Assembly: GCA_049598145.1 (NCBI GenBank)
Contig: JBMYNJ010000055.1
Location: 1-11,135 of the forward strand
Direction: 5' to 3'
Source of the DNA: WTJH01 sp049598145
GTDB taxonomy: Bacteria > Bacteroidota > Bacteroidia > Flavobacteriales > Flavobacteriaceae
Length of the DNA: 11,135 nucleotides
This document shows, piece after piece, positions 1-8,300 of the stretch. The notes beneath the pieces were generated by a model that saw only the letters and a program-made list of their open reading frames with translations, was not told where the DNA came from and made no database searches. Every line of letters begins with the position of its first letter. Within the stretch, counting starts at the first letter, position 1. A program made the translations under genes and the position numbers.

Positions 1-161
1 GGACCACTTTCACAAATTAAAAGCCCTCCCTCTACAAACCACTTTTCTGTGCCGTTTATAGTCCAGCCCTCTAAATTTTTCCCATTGAAAAGAGCCGTTT
101 GAGATTGCATACTGTTGAAGCAAATCAAAGCACATAAACTGAATAAAAATTTCAAACCCAT
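1..161 (-). CDS. DUF1080 / 3-keto-disaccharide hydrolase-like secreted protein, N-terminal fragment
   Basis: This is a 5' fragment: the ATG is at 161-159 on the minus strand and the gene runs off the left edge after 53 codons. The N-terminus is a clear Sec signal peptide (MGLKFLFSLCALICFNSMQS), with cleavage plausible near the SQ/TALF junction. The mature part begins TALFNGKNLEGWTINGTEKW and continues with FVEGGLLICESGP. An LFNGKNLxGW opening followed by W.VE.GLL.CES is typical of the DUF1080 family (PF06439), which has a concanavalin-like beta-sandwich fold; some members hydrolyse 3-keto-glycosides and are annotated 3-keto-disaccharide hydrolase. It should act in the periplasm or at the cell surface on oxidised sugars. 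Family assignment rests only on the first ~30 mature residues, so the exact substrate cannot be stated. It points away from the other catabolic genes, and about 144 bases separate it from cutC. Confidence 0.75.
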   Translation of the reverse strand, partial: MGLKFLFSLCALICFNSMQSQTALFNGKNLEGWTINGTEKWFVEGGLLICESG

Positions 162-305
162 ACAACTAAACTCTTGTATTTAATTTCATAGACGCTAAAC
201 TTAAAATTTTAAATAACAAAAACCTAATGGATGGACTGAGGTTGAATAAATCCTTAAGGGTAGGTCATCAATAAATCCCATTCAATTCCTCTTAAACTTA
301 AAATA

Positions 306-1004
306 TCACTTTTTCAACAGGGATAAGACCTGTTTTAGTTCCTCAATGTTTAGGCCGTATTGGGGTGAAGAAAACTTTGAATCCACCTCAGGATGTATCA
401 GTTTTTTAGCTGAGAGATGTATCCAATCAAACCCAGCTTCTCTAAATTTCAAACAATTATTAGCATTTATCCCACTCCCTGGAAGAATCACCAAAGTGTC
501 GCCCACCAAATGTTTCCATGCCAACAATCGATCCATTCCTTCTATTGCCATTTGCTGTTGCCCTGAAGTAAGCACCCCATCAAACCCAACGTGCTTAAGT
601 TGAAGCAGAGCACTTTCGGGATCGGTTACCTCATCAAATGCCCGGTGAAAATAAAGAGCGCAATTTTGTATTGTTTTGCGAAAAGTAGACAACACCTCTA
701 TCGGCAATTGAGCATCCCGCTTTAAAACACCTGTAACAATCCCGGCGACGCCCAGGGTCTCCAATTGCCGACAAGTCGTCGTCATTGCTCTAAGGGTATG
801 CTTGGTGTAAACAAAGTCTCCGCTCCGTGGACGCACCAAAACATGAATCGGTATTTGGCTTAGAGCTAAAGCTTCTTCTACCATGGCTAGGGAGGGAGTA
901 AGCCCCCCACAGCCCAACTCTATACAAAGCTCAATCCTATCGACAAACAGGCCCTGTAGGGATTGAACATCTTCCAGCCGATTGATACAAACTTCGATTT
1001 TCAT
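306..1004 (-). CDS. cutC: CutC family protein (copper homeostasis protein CutC)
   Basis: The 232-residue product, if started at the ATG at 1004, is a whole-length CutC family (PF03932) TIM barrel; members are usually 230-250 residues. Family signatures are visible in order: RIELC (about residues 23-27), GGLTPS (33-38), HVLVRPRSGDFVYT (about 54-67), GIVTGVL, YFHRAFDE, GFDGVLTSGQ, LPGSGIN and HLSAKK near the C-terminus. The frame also extends upstream to a TTG at 1016, but MKIEVCINRLEDVQ is the usual family opening, so the ATG is preferred. There is no signal peptide, so it is cytoplasmic. CutC was named for copper tolerance in E. coli, but its biochemical role is uncertain and that genetic link has been questioned. 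It diverges from the glycosylasparaginase gene across about 70 bases, so the two may share a regulatory region. The family is near certain; a copper function is not shown by the sequence. Confidence 0.93.
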   Translation of the reverse strand: MKIEVCINRLEDVQSLQGLFVDRIELCIELGCGGLTPSLAMVEEALALSQIPIHVLVRPRSGDFVYTKHTLRAMTTTCRQLETLGVAGIVTGVLKRDAQLPIEVLSTFRKTIQNCALYFHRAFDEVTDPESALLQLKHVGFDGVLTSGQQQMAIEGMDRLLAWKHLVGDTLVILPGSGINANNCLKFREAGFDWIHLSAKKLIHPEVDSKFSSPQYGLNIEELKQVLSLLKK

Positions 1005-1076
1005 ATCTTTTGACAAACTTTTCTTAACTGATCTCTTTTTCGGGAAGATAAGTAGAACTAATTAGACTCTTTATAG

Positions 1077-2045
1077 ATGAAACGTCGATCATTCATTCAA
1101 AAAGCGGCATTGGCAAGTGCTGTCCAGGCATTCTATCCGAAAACTTCTTTCCAAAAGAAACCGGATTTAAATCACATTACCAACGATTCTATCGCTATTT
1201 GTACATGGAATTTTAGAGATGCAAATGCTGCTGCTGCCAAAGCCCTAGAGGAGGGAAAAGAAGCCCTGAGCGCTGCAATTCTTGCAGCACAAGTGGAAGA
1301 AGAAAACCCCAACAATACCACAGTGGGCTATGGCGGAACTCCTGATAGAGACGGGCAGGTTACTTTAGACGCTTGCGTAATGGATCATCATGGGAATTGT
1401 GGTGCTGTACTGGCGGTAGAAAATGTGGTCCATGTTGCAGCTCTGGCAAGAGATGTAATGGAAAAAACTCCTCATGTAATGCTTTCTGGTAAGGGAGCTG
1501 AACGCTTTGCTCAAAAGCAAAATTATCCCAGCACTCCATTACTTACTCCTGAAGCCAAAAAAGCCTGGAATTCATGGAAAAAAGAAAGGCAATATCGCCC
1601 AAAAATTAATATTGAAAACCACGACACCATTGGGGTTTTATGCCGCGATCAAAAGGGAAATATTAGCGGAGCTTGCAGCACTAGCGGATTGGGATATAAA
1701 ATGAAAGGCCGAATCGGCGATTCCCCGATCATTGGTGCGGGTCTATTTATTGACAACGAGGTAGGTGGTGCAGTAGCTACTGGTATGGGAGAAGAAGTCG
1801 TAAAAACCGTAGGAAGTTTTCTTATTGTTGAACTGATGCGGCAAGGAAAATCTCCTCAAGAAGCCTGTGAAGAAGCCATTGCGCGTATAATTCAAAAACA
1901 AAAGAAAATTCCTGATTTTCAGGTTGCCTATATCGCCCTGGATAAAGCCGGAAATGTGGGTGCAAAATGTATACACAAGGGATTTTCATATATGCACTAT
2001 CAAAATCAAATTCACAAAAATGTAAAGGTTAATCCTTATACATAA
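1077..2045 (+). CDS. N4-(beta-N-acetylglucosaminyl)-L-asparaginase (glycosylasparaginase), exported
   Basis: The 322-residue protein belongs to the Ntn-hydrolase asparaginase 2 family (PF01112). It hydrolyses the GlcNAc-Asn bond left on N-glycosylated asparagine, giving aspartate and an aminated GlcNAc. Family members mature by autocleavage immediately before a catalytic threonine. Here that is Thr184 in ENHDTIG, splitting the chain into an alpha part of about 183 residues and a beta part of about 139. The alpha chain has NNTTVGYGGTPDRDG and LDACVMD; the beta chain has STSGLGYKMKGRIGDSPIIG and the substrate-site TGMGEE segment, all typical. The N-terminus MKRRSFIQKAALASA is a twin-arginine-like leader (RRSFIQ), so export, probably to the periplasm, is likely. 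The hydrophobic stretch is short, as in Tat leaders. The ATG at 1077 is the natural start. A simple isoaspartyl peptidase/asparaginase is less likely because the glycosylasparaginase-type motifs match throughout. Confidence 0.92.
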   Translation: MKRRSFIQKAALASAVQAFYPKTSFQKKPDLNHITNDSIAICTWNFRDANAAAAKALEEGKEALSAAILAAQVEEENPNNTTVGYGGTPDRDGQVTLDACVMDHHGNCGAVLAVENVVHVAALARDVMEKTPHVMLSGKGAERFAQKQNYPSTPLLTPEAKKAWNSWKKERQYRPKINIENHDTIGVLCRDQKGNISGACSTSGLGYKMKGRIGDSPIIGAGLFIDNEVGGAVATGMGEEVVKTVGSFLIVELMRQGKSPQEACEEAIARIIQKQKKIPDFQVAYIALDKAGNVGAKCIHKGFSYMHYQNQIHKNVKVNPYT

Positions 2046-2158
2046 AAGAATTAATATTTTCATAAGGAGCAGTCTACGGAGGCTCATAGTTTTCAAGAGG
2101 AGTAATCAATCAGTTGTAAGGGATTTTGTACCTTTTATCAGTCAAATGTCATTATGAA
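2046..2158 (+). other. Intergenic stretch with three purine-rich Shine-Dalgarno-like motifs and no ORF
   Basis: The 113 bases between the asparaginase stop and the preferred dioxygenase start contain AAGGAG (2064-2069), ACGGAGG (2076-2082) and AAGAGGAG (2095-2102). None is followed at normal spacing by an ATG; the TTG at 2114 is immediately followed by TAA. Flavobacteria use Shine-Dalgarno pairing little, so these may be chance or part of an untranslated leader. I see no convincing hairpin terminator or promoter here. Confidence 0.3.
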
Positions 2159-3535
2159 ATGAAAACTTACACCGACGGATTTTTTTCGATTGATCCCACT
2201 CATGGATTTTTACCTCTAAAAGAACCCTTAGCGAGCCTTCCGGAACGTTATCAGCCTTTACAAGCGTTAATTGATGAAATGCCCATCAGAAAAGTCGACG
2301 GAACACCAGGACTCTTGGCCAATGAAGGAGCTTTTGAGGCAACCGCCCGAAAACTCCCCAATTTCAAAGCTTCCGTAAAACAAGAAACCGATCCCTTTCT
2401 TTTGGCTGCCCTCTTCCGGGCCTATAGCTTCGTTTCCTCCGCTTATACTTTGGCTCCTGCCCATCACCAATTTATAAAGACGGGAAAATACGGCAAAGCC
2501 CATGCAACCCTCCCCGCTTCTATAGCACAGCCTTTTGTAGCTGTTTCAGAAAAAATAGACGCCTATCCTTGGTTGGATTATCACTATGCCTACTCACTGG
2601 GGAATTATCAAAAAATAGATCAATCTGGTTCCTTGGAATGGACCAATTTAGGGATGGCTGCAAAATTTTCCGGAATGGACGACGAAAGAGGATTTATCAT
2701 GCTTCATGTAGATATCAATCAGTATTCCCCTGATTTAGTTCGGGCAGTCTTTGGAATTGCATCTGCTGAAGACTCAGAGAAATGTACTGCATCCCTTGGC
2801 CTGATGGCCGATACCTTGCATCGGATGAACGACCGCCGAAAGCTGATGTGGGAAGCCTCTCGCTGGAAACATTACAACGACTTTCGTGTTTTTATTATGG
2901 GGGTTAAAGGAAATGAAGACATTTTTCCAAAGGGATTGATCTATGAAGGGGTTTGGGACGAACCGCATGCCTACCGTGGCCAAACCGGAGCTCAAGACAA
3001 CATCATCCCCACGGCCGATATCGCCAGTGGGGTGATCCATTTTTACCCCAAAAATCAACTGACTGAATATTTGATGGATTTGCGTCAATATCGGCCCAAA
3101 TGTGTGCAGGAATTTTTTAAAGAACTCACCCAATGCATGAATGAGGAGCCTTTAATTGATCGCTTAACTGCAACGGATAATCAAGAGGGAATGCAGGAAT
3201 TGATGCGGGTGTATGAAGAAATTTACCTGTTTAGAAATGGCCATTGGCAGTTTGTACAAAAATATATTATGCAAAACACCGTATACCCCAAAGCCACTGG
3301 AGGAACCCCAATTACTTCTTGGATCCCCAATCAGATTAAAGCCGTTTTAGGGGCCATGCAAGTGCTGTCACAAAACATGCAGGATAATAGTTCTTGGAAC
3401 AGAAAGCAATGGCAAGAAACTTATGACAATAAGGTAACACTATTAAACCAACAACTGGCCATCGTATCTGTAGAAGCTTTTGACCCCAAAGCTGTTTTTC
3501 GACTGAATCTAGAACTAGGGTATCAAGATTTTTGA
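2159..3535 (+). CDS. Indoleamine 2,3-dioxygenase family haem protein
   Basis: The product is 458 residues from the ATG at 2159. The frame extends 11 codons further to a TTG at 2126, but MKTYTDGFFSIDPTHGFLP is the natural opening. It belongs to the IDO family (PF01231), haem enzymes that open the indole ring of L-tryptophan with O2 to give N-formylkynurenine. Family landmarks are GVKGNEDIFPKGLIYEGVWD in the middle, then RGQTGAQDNIIP, DLRQYRPK, and NGHWQFVQKYIMQNT followed by KATGGTP. By comparison with human IDO1 (SYHLQIVTKYI, proximal His346), the haem-ligating histidine should be His362, in NGHWQ. There is no signal peptide, so it is cytoplasmic. No kynurenine-pathway gene (formamidase, kynureninase, kynurenine monooxygenase) is adjacent, so whether it degrades tryptophan, feeds NAD synthesis or prefers another indole is unknown. 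Bacterial homologues can have much weaker tryptophan affinity than the vertebrate enzyme. Confidence 0.9.
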   Translation: MKTYTDGFFSIDPTHGFLPLKEPLASLPERYQPLQALIDEMPIRKVDGTPGLLANEGAFEATARKLPNFKASVKQETDPFLLAALFRAYSFVSSAYTLAPAHHQFIKTGKYGKAHATLPASIAQPFVAVSEKIDAYPWLDYHYAYSLGNYQKIDQSGSLEWTNLGMAAKFSGMDDERGFIMLHVDINQYSPDLVRAVFGIASAEDSEKCTASLGLMADTLHRMNDRRKLMWEASRWKHYNDFRVFIMGVKGNEDIFPKGLIYEGVWDEPHAYRGQTGAQDNIIPTADIASGVIHFYPKNQLTEYLMDLRQYRPKCVQEFFKELTQCMNEEPLIDRLTATDNQEGMQELMRVYEEIYLFRNGHWQFVQKYIMQNTVYPKATGGTPITSWIPNQIKAVLGAMQVLSQNMQDNSSWNRKQWQETYDNKVTLLNQQLAIVSVEAFDPKAVFRLNLELGYQDF

Positions 3536-3666
3536 ACGTATCCTCAATTTCAATTGGGTTTCAAGCTTTAAAATTTTCACTTGTTCTGGCAGTAAAATTC
3601 CCTCTTGGGTACTCAGTTTGATAGGAATCAACTTCAAAATGAGATGAACCAATTCTAATTAAAAGA

Positions 3667-3695
3667 TTGGCTAACTGTAATTTATCTTTATCTTG
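3667..3695 (+). promoter_or_regulatory. Possible Bacteroidota-type promoter for the GH16 gene
   Basis: A TTG at 3667-3669 and a TATCTTG at 3689-3695 are separated by exactly 19 bases. This resembles the Bacteroidota sigma-ABfr consensus (TTG, about 19 bases, TAnnTTTG), with one T fewer in the -7 element. It lies in the 205-base gap after the dioxygenase gene and leaves a leader of roughly 35-45 bases before the GH16 ATG. Such short elements arise by chance in AT-rich DNA, so this is a candidate only. Confidence 0.3.
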
Positions 3696-3746
3696 CGAGT
3701 GACTGAGGATAATTAAAATTAATTTTTTGCTGCTAGCTCTATGCTT

Positions 3747-5294
3747 ATGAAACGTGTTTTCTACGGCGCTCTTTTTGTAATCTCAATTGCCTGTTCTCCT
3801 TCAGAAGACACCCCTCCCCCCCTTGCGGGAGAAGACGAAGAAACAGTTTTAGAAGACTCTAACGCAGATTCCGATGGAGATGGCGTAATTGATAGCTCCG
3901 ACGCCTGTCCCAATACACCGGATGGGATAGAGGTCGATACGAGCGGGTGTCCGGTTAATGCCACAGCTCCTTATCAGCCCGCACCTGCACCTACACACCA
4001 AGCCAATCAAGTAATCTCTATTTTTAGTGATGCCTACACCAATACACAAGTAGACACCTTCCTCACCCCTTGGTCCGATGCCAGCTTAGAAACATTTACG
4101 ATTAATGGAGATGATATGTTACTCTACAGCGACCTTGCCTTTGCAGGGATTGAAACTGTGGGACAACAAATCAATGCGACCGATAAGACGCATCTCCATT
4201 TCGATTATTGGACCGCTGACGCCGCACTAATCAAATTTAAAATTGTCGACTTTGGAGCCAATGGAGTATATAACGGCGTAGGAGTTCAGGACGATGTTGA
4301 ACACGAAATTACGCTGGAAAACGTCCCCCAACGGCAATGGGTAAGTGTAAACTTAGCACTCTCTGATTTTACGAATCTAACCACACGAGCCAATGTAGCA
4401 CAATTCATTATTACGGGAGAACCTTACGGAAGCGCAACGGTTTATCTAGACAATCTCTATTTCTACGGCGGTGACGATTCCGGCGGTAACTCTGGAGACT
4501 CGAATGCTGGAGACGATCAAGACCCAGAGATCGATACCTCTAATCTGGAATTGGTTTGGAGCGACGAATTCGAGTACGAAGGGCGTCCCGACGACACCAA
4601 ATGGTACCATCAAACCTATGCTCCCAATGGAGGGAGCTGGTTCAATGGAGAACTGCAACACTATGTAGACGATGCCCAAACGACCTATGTAGATCAGGGC
4701 ACACTAAAAATTGTTGCCCGAAAGCGGAATTATACCACCCAAGGGGTACGTAAAGATTATACCTCAGCGCGCTTAAACTCCAAAGTTCAGTTCCAGTATG
4801 GACGTATCGATGTGCGTGCGAAGTTACCGGCAGGGGGAGGGACATGGCCCGCTATTTGGACATTAGGCTCCAATATCAACGAAGCCGGAAATTATTTTGG
4901 TGATCAATACGGAAGCGTGGGCTGGCCCGCTTGTGGAGAGATCGATATCATGGAACAAAACGGTTGGGATAAAACCCAAACCTATGGCTATTTTCACTGG
5001 GCCGATACCCAAACCGGAAATTACCACAACAATGGAACCACAACCTATATTGCGGACAGTAGTTCTAGGTTTCATCTCTATTCTTTAATATGGGACGAAC
5101 AAATAATGCAAATAGCTTTGGACGATGAGGTTTTCATTGAAATGCCCAATGACGCCAATAATCCTTATGACAATCCCCACTATTTATTGATGAACATCGC
5201 CATTGGAGGGAATCTCGGAGGGGATGTCCCCACTAACTTTGGGACTCAAGTCATGGAAGTCGACTATGTTCGAATCTATCAATTCCGGAATTAA
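3747..5294 (+). CDS. GH16 laminarinase (endo-beta-1,3-glucanase), surface lipoprotein
   Basis: The enzyme cleaves beta-1,3-glucan such as laminarin. Numbering is from the ATG at 3741 (517 residues); the ATG at 3747 gives MKRVFYGALFVISIAC, a lipoprotein signal peptide, and is preferred. Cys18 is the lipidation site. The mature start CSPSEDTPPP has an S-E-D run near +4, like the Bacteroidota lipoprotein export signal, so surface display is likely. Next come an acidic linker, one TSP3 calcium repeat (about 43-72, DSDGDGVIDSSDACPNTPDG), a Pro-rich linker, a beta-sandwich module (about 88-243, ending VYLDNLYFYG) that is probably carbohydrate-binding, a Gly/Asp linker, and the GH16 domain (about 268-517). 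Catalytic residues are Glu400 (nucleophile), Asp402 and Glu405 (acid/base) in GEIDIMEQNG; GRIDVRAKLPAGGGTWPAIW is the laminarinase-type strand before it. Its TAA overlaps the next ATG (TAATG), so it is probably cotranscribed and perhaps coupled with the GH81 gene. Acting on mixed-linkage glucan is also possible. Confidence 0.93.
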   Translation: MKRVFYGALFVISIACSPSEDTPPPLAGEDEETVLEDSNADSDGDGVIDSSDACPNTPDGIEVDTSGCPVNATAPYQPAPAPTHQANQVISIFSDAYTNTQVDTFLTPWSDASLETFTINGDDMLLYSDLAFAGIETVGQQINATDKTHLHFDYWTADAALIKFKIVDFGANGVYNGVGVQDDVEHEITLENVPQRQWVSVNLALSDFTNLTTRANVAQFIITGEPYGSATVYLDNLYFYGGDDSGGNSGDSNAGDDQDPEIDTSNLELVWSDEFEYEGRPDDTKWYHQTYAPNGGSWFNGELQHYVDDAQTTYVDQGTLKIVARKRNYTTQGVRKDYTSARLNSKVQFQYGRIDVRAKLPAGGGTWPAIWTLGSNINEAGNYFGDQYGSVGWPACGEIDIMEQNGWDKTQTYGYFHWADTQTGNYHNNGTTTYIADSSSRFHLYSLIWDEQIMQIALDDEVFIEMPNDANNPYDNPHYLLMNIAIGGNLGGDVPTNFGTQVMEVDYVRIYQFRN

Positions 5295-5341
5295 TGACAA
5301 AAATCATGTTTAGAACACTTCAGAAACCAATTATCCAATAA
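5294..5341 (+). other. 15-codon frame overlapping the GH16 stop; probable displaced 5' end of the GH81 gene
   Basis: The ATG at 5294-5296 shares its A with the GH16 stop (TAATG). It reads MTKIMFRTLQKPIIQ and stops at TAA 5339-5341. The GH81 signal peptide begins at just this point in another frame. If one base were added between about 5311 and 5341, this frame would run straight into IIKLLFYF and the rest of the GH81 protein, giving a normal ATG start. It may therefore be the true GH81 start broken by a one-base loss (natural or sequencing error), or a short coupling peptide that delivers ribosomes to an ATT start. Confidence 0.4.
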
Positions 5342-5343
5342 TT

Positions 5344-8300
5344 ATTAAATTACTATTCTACTTCATCAGCTGTATAGGGATATTTCTTTGCTCTAGTATT
5401 ACATATTCGCAAATCTCCGTAGGACGTGGTAGCTATACGAATACACACCCTGGGGTCGATGAGGCAGGACGAAACGGATTCCCCTCAGGCACTCCTTTTT
5501 TGAGCGGAAATGCTCTGGGTAAACCCGTTCCAACAAACGATTGGTGGTCCAAATTGGTGAAAGAAGGGCAGGCCGATAACCTATTCAATTACCCATTTAC
5601 ACTGAAAACAACTCCTGAAGGGCTGATAGTGACCTATATTCCTTGGGGGGTTATTGGAGACTCTCAACCCATTCAGGTGAGTTTAGCGGGCTTGAGTGCT
5701 CCACATACAACTGTTGCTGATTATTCCGATTGGACGGTTCGTATGTCTTGGCAAGATAGCGACCAGCACATGGAAGTTACTGCCGGAATTGGGATGCCTT
5801 TTCTTTATTTTGAAAAAGAAAGTGATGATGTTGTAGAAATTCAAATTAATAATGGTAACGTAAGCATCCGTGAAGAACAACTAATCATCAAAAATGCTAG
5901 TCATGGAGCGGATTTTGTAGTTTATGCGCCTACTGGAAGCCGTTGGGAAATCAATGGAAATGTATATAGTACTCATGCGAATAATCAAACCTATTGGTCT
6001 TTAGCAATGCTCCCTCAAACTACCCAGGAAGTCGAGCAAAGAGCAACTGATTTTCAAACCTATGCTTATGTATTTCCCTCTTCCACAAGTGTTTCCTGGA
6101 GCTATAACGAAAATTTAGCCGAACTCACTACTCAATTTACGATTCAAACCGAAGTAAAAGAAGGAAGCAGCACCACTTTTTTGCAAGGACTACTCCCACA
6201 CCACTGGAGCCGTTTAAGCCCCAATGGTCCACAACCATCCACAATTATTTATGAAACGGTTCGGGGGGAAATGAAAATGCTCCAAGGGAATCATTTTAAT
6301 ACAGTGAATCGATTTTCAGGGATCTTACCGACTTTACCCAACCTCACTCACTACAGCGATCGCTATAATCCAGCTGAGCTGATTTCAAAAATCAAAACTT
6401 TAGAAAACAGTCAACTGGATCTATGGACTGACTCTTACAATGAAGGGCAGCTTATGAATCGTTTAATTCAAACGGCTCGAGCGGCCCATGAAATTGGTTT
6501 TACCGATTCCAGAGATCGAATACTCGAAACTATCAAAGAACGTTTGGAAAATTGGCTTACCTACACCGCTGGAGAAAAAGCCTTTTTATTCTACTACAAC
6601 GAAGCTTGGACCACCTTAATCGGCTATCCTGCGGGGCATGGGCAAGACACAAATATTAACGATCATCATTTCCATTGGGGATATTTTATTCATGCAGCTG
6701 CTTTTATAGAACAATTTGAACCCGGCTGGATCGATCAGTGGGGGCCCATGATCGAACTGTTGATCCGGGATGCTGCTTCCCAAAACCGTTCCGATAACCA
6801 ATTTCCTTTCCTGCGAAATTTCAGCCCTTTTGCCGGGCATTCATGGGCCAATGGGTTTGCATCCTTCCCACAAGGAAACGATCAAGAATCGACTTCAGAA
6901 AGTATGCAGTTTAATTCGTCTTTAATCCACTACGGAGCCATTAGTGGTAGAGACGATATCCGAGATCTGGGGATTTATCTATATACCACCGAACAAACGG
7001 CTATAGAAGAATATTGGTTTGATGTGCAAGAACGTAATTTTAAACCCAATCAAAATTATGGGCTGGTCTCCAGAGTTTGGGGAAATTCATATGACAACGG
7101 TACCTTTTGGACTTCCGATATCACGGCCTCTTATGGAATCGAATTTTATCCAATTCATGGCGGCTCTTTCTATCTAGCCAAAAATCAAGAATACGTCGAA
7201 CGCATTTGGCATGAAATTGAACAATACACAGAAATATTGAGCCCTGATTCTAGAAATCCTAATCTGTGGCACGATACCTTTTGGAAGTATCTCGCATTCG
7301 TAAACCCTTCTCGCGCATTGGACCTCTATGAACTATCTCCAGATCGATTGATGAAATTTGGAGTGTCCGATGCACAAACCTACTATTGGTTACACAATCT
7401 GGAGGCCTTGGGGACAGTTCGCCCAGACATCACATCCGATGATCCTATCGCCGCAGTTTTTGAAAAAGAAGGGGAAAAAACTTATGTCGCGCACAACTAC
7501 AATAATACCCCTAAAACCATTCAATTTTCCGATGGTTTTCGATTGGATGTCCCCCCCAGACAAATGGCGACTAGTAAGGATGTTTCTGTACAGGGCGTAC
7601 TTGAAACAGATTTCCTCCAAGCCTATCCCAACAGCACCATAAGCCTCCGCCTCAACCAAACCAATGGCCCCATTAGCCGAGTGGAGTTTTATCATGAAGG
7701 AACTCTTTTAGGTGCTCAAACACAAGCTCCATATACCTTGAATACTCCTCCCCTCCCATCAGGAGTACAAAATTTTTGGGCTCGAATCTATGAAGGTTCT
7801 TCCTATACAATTTCAAATATTGTTGCTGTTCAAGTAGGAGAACAAATCTCATATCTTGGGACACCCCATGTCCTGCCAGGGACTTTTGAAGCAGGACATT
7901 ACGATCAATTCGATGGAGGAAAAGGGCAAAACATTACCTATTTAGATCTCTCCCAAGGAAATAATAGCAATTTCAGACCAGAAGAAGATGTAGATGCCGG
8001 AATCGTTCCTAATGAAGGAGCAACTGTGGGCTGGATCGATGCAGGCGAATGGCTCGAATATAGCATATCGGTTGAACAGAGCGGCTACTATGATCTTTCA
8101 CTTCGATATGCTTCTGGGAATGGCACAGGAGGAGGGCCTTTTCATTTGGAAATTGGTGACCAGCGCATAAGTCCCGAGATACGTCTGAATCGCACCAGCA
8201 GTGAAAATTGGGATACTTGGAGAACTCAAGAGGTAAATGACATAGAACTCACCCAAGGCAATCATGTCTTAAAAGTAGTATTCACTCAAGGAGGATTCAA

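Noticed and set aside
1005..1076. Promoters in the divergent cutC/asparaginase gap
   Set aside because: TTG-like and TA-rich words exist, but none has the TTG-N19-TAnnTTTG arrangement on either strand.
3536..3666. Terminator after the dioxygenase gene
   Set aside because: The only hairpin candidate (CAATT-tc-AATTG near 3546-3557) is five weak pairs with no T-tract, so it is not supported.
3816..3822. C7 tract early in the GH16 gene (and another at 7551-7557 in GH81) as phase-variation switches
   Set aside because: Both reading frames are intact and seven bases is short for a contingency locus; they encode Pro codons in a linker and a domain edge. They are possible slippage sites but not evidence of switching.
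5314..5341. Programmed -1 ribosomal frameshift joining the 5294 ATG frame to GH81
   Set aside because: I found no X-XXY-YYZ slippery heptamer in the overlap and no obvious downstream hairpin; an ATT start or a one-base error is simpler.
5500..5502. TTG as the start of the GH81 protein
   Set aside because: It would remove a clear signal peptide and the conserved first ~30 residues of the GH81 domain, all encoded upstream in the same open frame; here TTG is just an internal leucine.
7390..7695. 101-codon minus-strand open frame inside the GH81 gene
   Set aside because: It is a shadow of the GH81 coding frame with no recognisable motif; the long minus-strand frame at 2774-3133 was rejected in the same way.
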